DNA of 64,000 bases from Babesia bovis T2Bo (Eukaryota; Apicomplexa; Aconoidasida; Piroplasmida; Babesiidae): assembly GCF_000165395.2 (NCBI RefSeq), contig NC_010575.1, forward strand, positions 1,845,001 through 1,909,000, read 5' to 3'. Position numbers and translations under genes: made by a program. The notes below the pieces were generated by a model. That model was not told where the DNA came from and ran no database searches. It saw nothing but the letters and a program-made list of their open reading frames with translations. Each line of letters starts with the position of its first letter. The first letter of the stretch is position 1. Shown piece by piece: positions 34,641-44,162 of the stretch.

Positions 34641-37028
34641 ATGGCTCATAAAGGATTATTGTTGTTATCTTTTGAGCTGATGCTCTTCATTTTTACGGCT
34701 ATCAGCAACGCTGCGGCTGTAAAGGTTGACGCTGCTAACAGCATTATTCTCGATTTGGGATCGGATAAACAAGATCCCCGATTGGATGTCTGCAACAAGT
34801 TGAGTGGTATTACGCGATACAGTGTAAAGCATGGCACTAATGCTGTGATTACCGCCGTTCGTTTGCACGACTACAGGGTTGAAATGCCAGCATCACCTCA
34901 TGTGGAGGAAGTTTTCTGCGCTTCTCCTTTCAACAACACGTTTACTATACACTTTGATGACTTTTCATCGGACGAGTTCACATTTGGCCCTGATGGTATG
35001 CAGGTAAATGACCATAAAGAAAGGTATGTATTTAAGGGGCCCTGCAATAAGCCTGCTGCCCAGCCCAAGATTGAAGAAAAGGTCGAAGGTGAAAATGAAA
35101 CTCACTCCAACATCAAGGTTGAAGAAAGGCGTGGAATGAGATCTGATCCACCACCTATTCCCAAGACTCCTATCACACTGGAGTCCAAAAATGAGGTCAG
35201 GCCAGAACGTAAACATGACGTTAAACATGAAATCAAGCCAGAGATAAAACATGAGGTCAGACCAGAAGTTAAACATGAAGTCAAGCCAGAGATAAAACAC
35301 GAGATCAGGCCAGAGATAAAACACGAGATCAGGCCAGAAGTTAAACATGAAATCAAACATGATGTTAAACATGAAGTTAAAGAGGATATCAAGGCTGAAC
35401 ATGTCAGTGACATTAAGGCAGAAACAAAATCGGAATCTAAGTCATCATTGAAGAATCACGGAAGGAATCCATACCTCGGTAGGAGTGCATCAGCCGAAGC
35501 GCACCTCAATGTAAAGCACATGAATGAGCACAAATCATCTAATTTGCGAGAAAGTCGTCCAAGTGCTACTGATGCGAGTTTTGGTGGCACTGATTTTCCA
35601 GATATTGAGGACGGTTACGAAAGTGATAGTCCAGACGACCCCGATGACATTAAAAAACCAGCGTATCTCAACAAGGCATCCCCTGTTCATCAAGAAGCTC
35701 TCAAATCCCCGATTCGTGCTACACCACGTCATCCTGTTGATGCATCCCCCGCAGCTTGCCAACGCGAGGCTACTCCTCCGCGTTCTCAACAGAAGACTGA
35801 AACTCACGTAGATACATATGAAGGTGTCGAAATGTCTGCTGGTTACGCTGATCTTAGAAGTGATGAGTTTATGATTGAAGAAAAGTCTGAAAAGGAACCA
35901 GCAAAAGAGGAGGTTGATACAACACCCGTGGTGCCAGAGACACCACTTGTTGTGGAACGCAGTACACGTGAGGAACTCACTTTTACTTTAGGTGAAGAAA
36001 ATCCGAGTGTTGTTACTACAACTGTAGATGACAGTAAATGTTACAAGGGAACGAACGGTACGATAATCAAGTTCATCGAAATTGAGGGTAAGACTAGAGA
36101 GATCATGAAGGCCAACGCTGAGGATACCATTGTCTGTATTAACAACAGCGAACATTCATACAACATAGTTGTTGGTAATCGCGAGGAGGGTGGTAAATGG
36201 GTTCATTCCTTCTACAAGAAGAGTGGCGACCATGACATTTTTACTGATGTAACTGTCAAATCCCTGTTCAGAAATATTGACTTCTCGGAGATGTTTGACG
36301 ACGCCATGATAATGGAGTTTAGTCAGACTGAGCCTCTACACGTACCTAAGTTTATGTTCAACGGTAAAGTAAATGCATCACTTAAACAAGTCGAAGCTAA
36401 CAGTCAGTCTTTCGTTCTGGAGTCAGTTACCAATGGATATGTTAGGATTGCACAGGATTTGTTATTCGCTGATAATGGTGCTGGATTGCACTCATTCGAC
36501 GGAATGAATCTTGTCGCGATGTACTCTCGTAGTGAATCGGCACATGACACACTTTGTGTTACATTCCGTCATAGAGATGTTTTGAAGCACAAGAAGTACG
36601 CTCAAATTAATGCTAGATCTGGTCCATATCAACTGGTTCCATACAAGAGGGAAATCGATTACGATCTTTCCCAATCTTTGGTTATGTTTGGCCTGTCGCC
36701 TTGCTCTGAAGTCACTATTCTGGATGCTGAGAGCTTGGGCACCAGCGCAATTCTGCAAGGTGTTGAAGTTCAAAGATTCGGGGATATAGTATACATTCAT
36801 CTTCAGAAGATGGATAATGATATTCTTCTTCTCATCGGTACCGTCGAAGTTTTACTGAGATCCGACGGTAATCACAGGATTGTTGTCATGTCTAGTGACG
36901 GCGCTGTTACCGCCGACATATCCACCGAAATTGGCGGAGTTAAAAGTCGTACAATTGTCTCCCCGAAGGCCAAGGAGCCTCAGGTACACGAAGTCAATTT
37001 CGTTGTTGACCCTGAGCCCAGTGTTTAG
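34641..37028 (+). CDS. Large secreted repeat protein, piroplasm-type, function unknown
   Basis: Single exon, 795 aa. Clear signal peptide (MAHKGLLLLSFELMLFIFTAISNA, cleavage near residue 25), no second membrane helix and no GPI-type tail, so probably soluble or stored in an apical organelle. Residues about 30-135 form a first globular part with Cys pairs (VCNKLSG, VFCASPF, GPCNK). Residues about 184-250 hold degenerate octapeptide repeats of the type KHE-V/I-K/R-PE-V/I. A disordered acidic/Pro region follows to about 440. Residues about 460-795 look beta-rich with scattered Cys (DDSKCYKG, DTIVCINNS, DTLCVTF, SPCSEV) and glycosylation sequons. The plan recalls spherical-body, rhoptry or p200/p104-type piroplasm antigens, but I cannot see a firm FAINT domain. 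Function not assigned. Confidence 0.85.
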   Translation: MAHKGLLLLSFELMLFIFTAISNAAAVKVDAANSIILDLGSDKQDPRLDVCNKLSGITRYSVKHGTNAVITAVRLHDYRVEMPASPHVEEVFCASPFNNTFTIHFDDFSSDEFTFGPDGMQVNDHKERYVFKGPCNKPAAQPKIEEKVEGENETHSNIKVEERRGMRSDPPPIPKTPITLESKNEVRPERKHDVKHEIKPEIKHEVRPEVKHEVKPEIKHEIRPEIKHEIRPEVKHEIKHDVKHEVKEDIKAEHVSDIKAETKSESKSSLKNHGRNPYLGRSASAEAHLNVKHMNEHKSSNLRESRPSATDASFGGTDFPDIEDGYESDSPDDPDDIKKPAYLNKASPVHQEALKSPIRATPRHPVDASPAACQREATPPRSQQKTETHVDTYEGVEMSAGYADLRSDEFMIEEKSEKEPAKEEVDTTPVVPETPLVVERSTREELTFTLGEENPSVVTTTVDDSKCYKGTNGTIIKFIEIEGKTREIMKANAEDTIVCINNSEHSYNIVVGNREEGGKWVHSFYKKSGDHDIFTDVTVKSLFRNIDFSEMFDDAMIMEFSQTEPLHVPKFMFNGKVNASLKQVEANSQSFVLESVTNGYVRIAQDLLFADNGAGLHSFDGMNLVAMYSRSESAHDTLCVTFRHRDVLKHKKYAQINARSGPYQLVPYKREIDYDLSQSLVMFGLSPCSEVTILDAESLGTSAILQGVEVQRFGDIVYIHLQKMDNDILLLIGTVEVLLRSDGNHRIVVMSSDGAVTADISTEIGGVKSRTIVSPKAKEPQVHEVNFVVDPEPSV
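35191..35390 (+). repeat. Coding 24-bp degenerate tandem repeat
   Basis: About eight units encoding KHE-V/I-K/R-PE-V/I in the secreted protein. Units differ mainly by Lys/Arg and Val/Ile exchanges, and some are shortened to the KHEIK/KHDVK half. The regular charge pattern suggests an extended helix or an immunodominant spacer. It also creates long antisense frames, which are artefacts. Confidence 0.85.
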
Positions 37029-37234
37029 GGCGCATCATTGATGCAGCTTGTAGTTGTAGAAACCCAATCATATTCAATTTCGCATACAAATATATTTATA
37101 TACGCATACTAGTATAACTTGTTTATAGCCATATAGGTCCTTAGCGCGTTTTTGTGCCGTCCCACACATGGGAGTTAATATCTCACATTCTCGAAACAAA
37201 TCGATATTCCACTTTTAAACATATCGCAATAAGG

Positions 37235-39454
37235 ATGGAGCATGAATCAGAGCATCATGATGCGTCAAATGACGAACAAGACATTACCATCGATATGCAG
37301 GTAAGTGACCTACGAAATCTAACCGAATAGTTTGCAAATATTTCCGTGCTAATATACTGTAATGACATTTAAAAATGCATAGCATTGTGCAGGATGGTTT
37401 TTTCGACCTTTTGGATGGTAATGACCAAGAAGATTCCGGGTATAGTATAGCCAATGCCGTGGATTATGCACAAAAAGCAGCTACAAACTCTGAATACACA
37501 GATAAAAGCAAGAAAAGGTCAAATAAAAGGGGCATAGAATCAATGGACATTGAGAAAGATGATGCTGATGGAGTTATACAAGGTCCACCTATGAAGACAA
37601 GGGCTAATAACTCAGACAAGTCTACCGTCTCTCTCGATGCCCAAGCTACTGAGTCATCGACTTCCAAACAAGAAGTCAATAGCCATCTTACTTCAGATAC
37701 CAATTGGTCTGATTTGGGTCTTTCAAGGTCATTAATCAAGGTTAGTTCACCGGATAATTAGATACATGTCCAGGCGGTGTTTGACATGGGATACAAGGCA
37801 CCGAGTATTATACAAAGCAAGGTAATACCTGTTGCCCTGGAAGGCAAGGATCTGCTTGCTACGGCAGAAACTGGCTCTGGAAAGAGTGCAGCGTTTTTGA
37901 TTCCTACTCTCCAGAGGTTGATAACGGCAGGGGTCATTAAACAAAAAGACGTAGATTTAACACGCGGTGGTAATCAGAGGGTCGGCACAAAAGCTCTTAT
38001 ACTGTTACCAACGCGTGAACTTGCTGCGCAGTGTTACGATGTATTCCTAGCTTTGACACAGAATTTGACGCAGAATGGAGTGCTCATCACTGGTGGCGTG
38101 CCTGTCAAAGAACAGGAGGCAAAGCTAAGGCGTATGCCATATATAGTATTCGCCACGCCGGGTAAAGTACTGGATATCATGTTGAATTCAAATTGCATAC
38201 ATATGGATGCGATAGAAATTGTGGTCCTTGATGAAGCTGATCGTTTACTAGATCTAGGATTCAAGGATGAATTGGCACATATCCTGCAGTTGTGTAACAA
38301 GGAAAGACAAACAATGCTATTTAGCGCAACGCTCACTGAAGCCACCAAGGAGTTAGTGCCTGTCGCACTGGTCAATCCAATATACATCAAGGCAACTCCC
38401 AAAATTACTGTTGCTAAAACTCTCAAATGCGAGAACATCCAACTCAAAAGCGACGACCTCAGGGAAGCGGCTGCACTTTACCTATGTTCACAAAGGTATA
38501 CCAAGAAGACTATACTCTTTTTCCAGGTAAGGTCAAACACAACGCAGTAAGTAGCTACAGACAAAACGAGCTGCACACAGAAATGCTTTGGTGTTTCAAT
38601 TGGCTGGTCTGAAATCTGGAGAGTTGCACGGCGATTTGGCTCAAGCTAAGCGTTTTGAGCAAATTGAGAAGTTGGTTACAGTATACTACCAAACATGAAA
38701 ATCAGGTTCAAAAACGGTGAGGTGGACTTCCTGATGGCCAGCGAACTTGCATCAAGGGGTCTCGATATACCAGGAATATCGGCAGTAATCAATGTCCACT
38801 TACCCTTTGACAATGTTAGGTAGGGAAACGCATTTTAGGTTGTTATACTTTCACAGGTTCCTGCATAGAGTGGGAAGAACAGCAAGAATGGGAGAAGAGG
38901 GCACTGCCATAACGTTCTACACCGAAAAGGAAAGATCGGCCATTAAAAGCATGATGAAAAGTATAACGGATAAGGGTTCAAATATAGATAAACAGAAAAT
39001 TAAACTCTCAGGCGCTGCCCTTAAAAATTATAAGAGTAAAATAGAAGAGATGGAACCAAAAATAGCAGAATTGTTAGCAGCAGAAAAGGTAGAGAAGGAG
39101 TTACGCCAATGTGAAAACGCTATTAAATACGGAAGCTCCACGGAAAAAAGAGGTATGGTCAACCACAAACGCTCATATGTTATCTCAGAAGAACGCATAT
39201 GGTTCAGGTCAAAGAAGCAAAAGTTAGAGGCATCCAAAAATGAGTTGCTACAAACTAAATTAAGAGCAATAACGAACAGAAAAAAGGATAATGAACATGA
39301 ACCTGGACAAATAACCAAAGTTAAAAAGAATAGTTCACTTGGACAAAATCATGTGAAAAAAACGCGCATGGCGACACAAGGGACACGTCAGAAAAGTACA
39401 AGCGGGAGGCGTGGAATAACTAACAAAAAACAGTCTTCACGAAAACACAAATAA
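37235..39454 (+). CDS. DRS1: DEAD-box RNA helicase DRS1/DDX27
   Basis: Nucleolar helicase for 60S subunit assembly. Six or more exons, starting 37235-37300, a 92-nt intron, then 37393 onward. Motifs: Q-like region with MGYKAPSIIQSKVIP, motif I AETGSGKS, PTRELAAQ, TPGK, motif II VLDEADRLLDLGF, motif III SATL, then after a splice TKRAAHRNALVFQLAGL, GELHGDLAQAKRFEQIEKF, ASELASRGLDIPG and HRVGRTARMGEEG. GELHGDL and LDIPG placement fit DRS1/DDX27 rather than other DEAD boxes. Three late introns, one with donor GTTGGT, restore these motifs in frame. The C terminus (beyond about residue 520) is basic, as in other nucleolar helicases. Confidence 0.9.
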
Positions 39455-39916
39455 CGATTTATAAATGTCAAAAGCTATAGTGAAACTTCGCGGTGGAATG
39501 CATCATTATCCATTATAGCGGTAGGGGTAGCCCCAAGGTAGTGTGGACAACACTGTTGTGAGGGCGGAACCATACAAGTGTACATCCCTCTATAGAACAG
39601 TAACAAATCCCACTATATTAACCTAGGGATGCAAATATAATACAGGTGGTATTAATGTACCACTGTACAAGTCGAGTCGATATACAGACTAGCTGAAAAG
39701 TGCATGGAATAAGAATCCATTACAATAGTAGGGTTGTTTTGTACAACTGTCTTAGCTAAATATTTAGCCAATTTTTCATTGCCTAATGGCCATGCAATGA
39801 TCACGTTACATGGACAATGCTAAACAACACATCTACCTGAAGTTATCGAAGCATGTCGAAACAGTAGCAAGACACACGATGTTTGAGGTAATGTCTGGGA
39901 TTTCATACCGTTGAAA
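39455..39916. other. Intergenic, 462 bp
   Basis: Between two plus-strand genes. No frame or motif of note; presumably 3' UTR of DRS1 and promoter of the next gene. Confidence 0.5.
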
Positions 39917-42028
39917 ATGAAAGACAATTCGGCATATGCAGAAGATAGCTTCCAGAAAGTTTCAGCGCCGCAAAGGCGAGGCTCCTACATAACCTCTGAT
40001 TTAAATGTATCCACTTCATACGCGAAACAAAACTTTGATCCGAGCTCCAGTTCCAGGGAAATGCGTAAAATATTGTATTACGAAAGTATGTTTTCGAAAA
40101 TGGATAGTCAAGATAAAATCAAGAAAAGTACCCCGGTCACGGCAGCGCCGATGAATGCATCAAGTACGAGAGGGAAGGAAGGTGTACTAGATAACGATAG
40201 ATCAGGTTTAAAACAAGATAGGCATGTTCAAGGTCTCAGAAAATCAACGCCATTGATAAGCTCCCCAAGTTTAGAGGGTTTAGCTCAGAGAGTCGAACAG
40301 ATTGGTAAAGTTGATACTTCGCAGGGCCATAGGATAAATATAGAAAATCCAATGGTACAACAATATATGGGTCCTAAACGTGATGCCATTTCAATTAAAA
40401 TAAAAACGCAGAACCTGAGTCCACCAGGCTACAATCCTGCGCCTAATTTGAACTACCATCCGCCGCCTAATAGTGATGCCATGACCGATGCATATGAAGA
40501 TAAAATTACGAAGCATGTTCATATGCCTATCACTAAAGTTACTGATATATCGGGTACGAAGATATCGAAAATGCTGGGCATTGACCAAATTTCTGGAAAC
40601 GCTTCGGGGCTATCGGCATCGCAACGACAGTGGATTGTTCCCACCTTTGATGTGCTCCATGCTAAGCAGCCAACCATACCAAGTGACGATAATGAGCCAA
40701 CGCATAGTACCCATGAGGGGCTTGGTGTCAAGGGTAGTCCTTCGGCGCTGATTGAATCGCATCTACATGCCCAAAGGATGTCAGGTGTACCTCTCAGTCC
40801 TAAAATTATTCCTAATGAGGATAAACCAATGCCTTACTCACTTCCAAGTGTACAGGATACTTCTTTCATACTCCCTACGGAAAAAATACCTCGTAAGCAA
40901 CATACACGTGTATCGAGGTTTGCTCCAATTACGGAAGCGCCGCCAATACAAGCCTTCCCGCCACCCGAGGTAGTATTGCCTACACCAATTAAGCAGGAAT
41001 CTGTTGAAGGTGTGTACTTGCCTCATGAGGCCCCTCCGCTGTTTGTGGAGCAAGTGGTTGATGACCCCGTGCACGAACCCAATCCAACTGACGAAAAATG
41101 CTCAACACCGGTTAAAAGTGAACCAAGTTTTCAAGAAGATGCTATAAAATCGCAAAGTTATATGGACGGGGATACTGATATTATTATTCACGAGCAAGAT
41201 ATGGAAATTGATTCGGCATCCAAAGATGATTTGGATGATGAGCCAAATGTTAAAGATGATGAAGATGAGGACTATGTGCCAGATGCGGCAATGCAACTGT
41301 CGGAAGTATCAAGCACCAAGAAAGGAACTAAGAGGAAAATAAAAGCTAAGAAAGGCTCTAGGGTAACTACTCCAACTGTAAGTACGCCTTCTGTCGACGA
41401 TACTCTTGCTTTTGAGACGGAAACGCCAGATGCTGCAACAGAAGAGCAATATGCGGAGCCTCCACAAGTAGTAAAACCAACTCGGACCCGAGGTGGTGGC
41501 AGGGGTGTAGGCAAACCAAGAAAACGAGATTCCAATTTGTTGGATGAAAGCGGTGACAGCCATACTGTAGGGAAGGCTGGAAGGTCCTCAAGAGGTGGCG
41601 CAAGGTCCGGACCCGCTAGCTCGAAACGGCATGGCTCAGATTTGTCTGGATCCAAATCGGACTACCACACATCGGGCCATGGCCTGTGCAACGGAACGCC
41701 AGAAAGGCACCTGAAGAAGGCATTTGCCACAACGAGGCATATAAGTGTCCAAGAGGCCGAAAAAATAATCGATTTGTACCAGCAGCATAACGCAGACTTG
41801 GAGAGACTTAAAAGACTAATTTTAGTGGGCGACCTTGCTGAATTCGGGAGGGTTGTTTTGGAAGAAGCGGTAGTGCCACCTCCGAAAAAGAAATGTATAT
41901 TGGACCCGCGTCGTATCATCGCTCCTCAACCTGAACCTCCTACGGTCAGTACACAGCCTTCGCCACCCGAAGATCCTATTGAACTGTCCATCAAGTTCAG
42001 ATTACTCAAGAAACTTGTGGGAAAGTGA
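39917..42028 (+). CDS. Hypothetical nuclear-type protein with AT-hook-like basic patches
   Basis: Single exon, about 703 aa from the ATG at 39917. Mostly low complexity: Pro/Ser-rich first half, then a strongly acidic stretch (SKDDLDDEPNVKDDEDEDY) near residue 440-460, a Lys-rich patch (KKGTKRKIKAKKG), an Arg/Gly patch with an AT-hook-like core (RGGGRGVGKPRKR) and a Ser/Gly/Arg stretch. The only ordered part seems the end: ISVQEAEKIIDLYQQHNADLERLKRLILVGDL, a helical pair, plus a proline-rich link and FRLLKKLVG. Chromatin or transcription association is a guess from composition. No family recognised. Its stop is 25 bp from that of the convergent TrpRS gene. Confidence 0.75.
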   Translation: MKDNSAYAEDSFQKVSAPQRRGSYITSDLNVSTSYAKQNFDPSSSSREMRKILYYESMFSKMDSQDKIKKSTPVTAAPMNASSTRGKEGVLDNDRSGLKQDRHVQGLRKSTPLISSPSLEGLAQRVEQIGKVDTSQGHRINIENPMVQQYMGPKRDAISIKIKTQNLSPPGYNPAPNLNYHPPPNSDAMTDAYEDKITKHVHMPITKVTDISGTKISKMLGIDQISGNASGLSASQRQWIVPTFDVLHAKQPTIPSDDNEPTHSTHEGLGVKGSPSALIESHLHAQRMSGVPLSPKIIPNEDKPMPYSLPSVQDTSFILPTEKIPRKQHTRVSRFAPITEAPPIQAFPPPEVVLPTPIKQESVEGVYLPHEAPPLFVEQVVDDPVHEPNPTDEKCSTPVKSEPSFQEDAIKSQSYMDGDTDIIIHEQDMEIDSASKDDLDDEPNVKDDEDEDYVPDAAMQLSEVSSTKKGTKRKIKAKKGSRVTTPTVSTPSVDDTLAFETETPDAATEEQYAEPPQVVKPTRTRGGGRGVGKPRKRDSNLLDESGDSHTVGKAGRSSRGGARSGPASSKRHGSDLSGSKSDYHTSGHGLCNGTPERHLKKAFATTRHISVQEAEKIIDLYQQHNADLERLKRLILVGDLAEFGRVVLEEAVVPPPKKKCILDPRRIIAPQPEPPTVSTQPSPPEDPIELSIKFRLLKKLVGK

Positions 42029-42053
42029 TTTTTATCAGTTATATATATTTTAA

Positions 42054-43531
42054 TTATAATAGTTTAAAGAACGTTTCACGCGCTGAGCATGTGATAAGAA
42101 CGTAATTGTAGCATACCTCTAAAATAGATGCAAATGTTGGCTGCATTCTAGTACGGCCAGATTTTAGTGCTGACGACACAGCAGTGTCGTCTAGTAGTAT
42201 TTCGTTGTACCGCCTGAATGTCATATATATATATATATATAATGACGTGAACATACTGCCGAATAGGCCTCAGATACGTGGTGACAACTTGATGGAGATG
42301 TTCTTTCAACAAGCTAAACTGAATATCTCCAGGAATGTTAGCACCGGAGTCACCCGAAAAGAATTTTAGCAGTCGACGCAAATTGGTAACCTCAGTTGAT
42401 GACGTATCTGTTTAACAGTGTCAACAAATTTGTTTACACCCACCATCGGTAGATGTTTTCGCAACCTTAATCTTTTGATATATAGTTTCTTCAGTGTCAG
42501 TTATATTAATGCGCGAGCATGCTTGTAGCGATGATTTCGACATCTTACCCCGCCCATCAAGCGATATGACCCTGAACAGGTAAATAATAAATACAGCAGT
42601 ACGCACCTGAAACCTGTGTTAGGCAACATATCAGGAATGCATACGACAGTTGAACCAGCTAAACGATTAAGCTTTTTAGCCACCTCGCGAATGACACAAA
42701 CATGCGATAACTGATCTTCCCCTGCAATGATGGAGTCGCTCCCACTGCATAGCACATCCGCCGCCATCTGTGGTACACATTATAAAAGCTCGTGCAATGT
42801 ATCATCTACGTAGTGCTCTATACAACTATAACTCACCAACAACGGATAGAGGAACTCTGCCACAGAGTCGCCATCTTGAGCTACTTGGCGGTGTTCAAAA
42901 TTTGCAAGCTTGCGCAAACGACCTATTGTATTATACAGCACAAATATCAAAATCTACCTATTGAAATAACTGTTGAAAGTATCCAATGAAGTTCTAAAAT
43001 CTCAGGGAAGTCGCTCTGTAATATAATAGCGCTCCTGTCTGGATCAACACCGCAAGACAATAGTGTGGCAACAGTTCTCCTTATCGAGTCCGATAGATTA
43101 ACAGTAGTATTATGCTCTGAGCATAATATCTAGCAGGAATATGAAATACCTGTCGTGGCGTGCAAATCCGCAATCAACACATTAAGAGCGCCGCCAGCTG
43201 TCTGGTATTCAACAGCTGGCTTGATGCAACCAATGTAGTTACCGATATGAAGATCTCCAGTGGGCTGTGGAGTATTTAACACTCAAGCAATGTGATTGTC
43301 CAAACTCATAGCACCAAAACGTACCTGAATGCCAGCAATTGCAGAGTATACTGCCGAACGCCGTAGATGGTTTGATATGCCAGTTGATTGTACAAATCCA
43401 CTCTTGCGATCGTGTATCCCTCTTATCCGGGTGCAATAACAGTCATCAATTAACGGCGTCAACCAAAATAAATAGGAAGCGAATAGTAGCCATGTGCCGT
43501 GGCGAAAATCGTAACCGAGAGTGCCACTCAT
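42054..43531 (-). CDS. Tryptophanyl-tRNA synthetase, bacterial type, apicoplast-targeted
   Basis: Charges organellar tRNA-Trp. About eight exons. Start at 43531 with a hydrophobic signal segment ([17 protein letters not shown]) followed by a basic transit-like stretch ([12 protein letters not shown]... HLRRS), the two-part leader of apicoplast proteins. Catalytic part: AIAGIQ joined by splicing to [12 protein letters not shown] (HIGH-type motif), [68 protein letters not shown] (KMSKS loop) and, in the last exons, [14 protein letters not shown]. Every splice is in phase and rebuilds a family motif. The PTGDLH form and GEDQ are bacterial-type, unlike the cytosolic eukaryotic enzyme. One intron contains an (AT)n run at about 42223-42241. 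Confidence 0.9.
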
Positions 43532-44162
43532 AAGAATCCTAAAATTGAACGTGTCATCGGTGCCACTCTACAACTTAGTTGCATACAACTGCAGCAATTA
43601 TATTAACAAAATATAATAGAAGACGTCATGTAAAAATAAACATCTTCTTAGGTAAAAGATAATGATGCTGTAATAACACTGAACTAAATGTTAGCATTAT
43701 ATATAGTATAGTTACAAATAAATTAATGAAGACAATATCTAAGATGCACATCTAAGATAAAATGCCCAAACTATGATATATAGAACAACAACTCATATAC
43801 GTGTTTTGTATTCACACCAAATCATTGTCTAATGCAATATAACAATAAAAGCAGCATTTTATGGTTCATTTAAATAAAGTAAATGATGGACCATACAATG
43901 CAACGAATGTCAATACATGTGTCAATGGTGTGTCACCTAAAGAAGGTGAAACCGTCCAGTCAATACTTCTATACTAATCCACACATTAACATATAATTAA
44001 TTGATAAACATTTAATATCTAATGTCAATAAAAAGAATTCATTTGTGTATAGTGATTATGCGATTTTGTCCAATGTTTTCAAGGAATATTGACGAACTCA
44101 TGGCCACGATAATTATTCTATTTAAATACGTTGCGGAGAAATGATAATACAATACCTATAAG
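43532..44162. other. Divergent intergenic region, 631 bp
   Basis: Shared upstream region of TrpRS (minus) and the kinase (plus). AT-rich; no frame, tRNA or repeat seen. Confidence 0.5.

Noticed and set aside
34965..35413. Long antisense frames of 100-145 codons opposite the repeat block
   Set aside because: They arise from the 24-bp repeat of the secreted protein; the translated product is a low-complexity mirror with no start context or homology.
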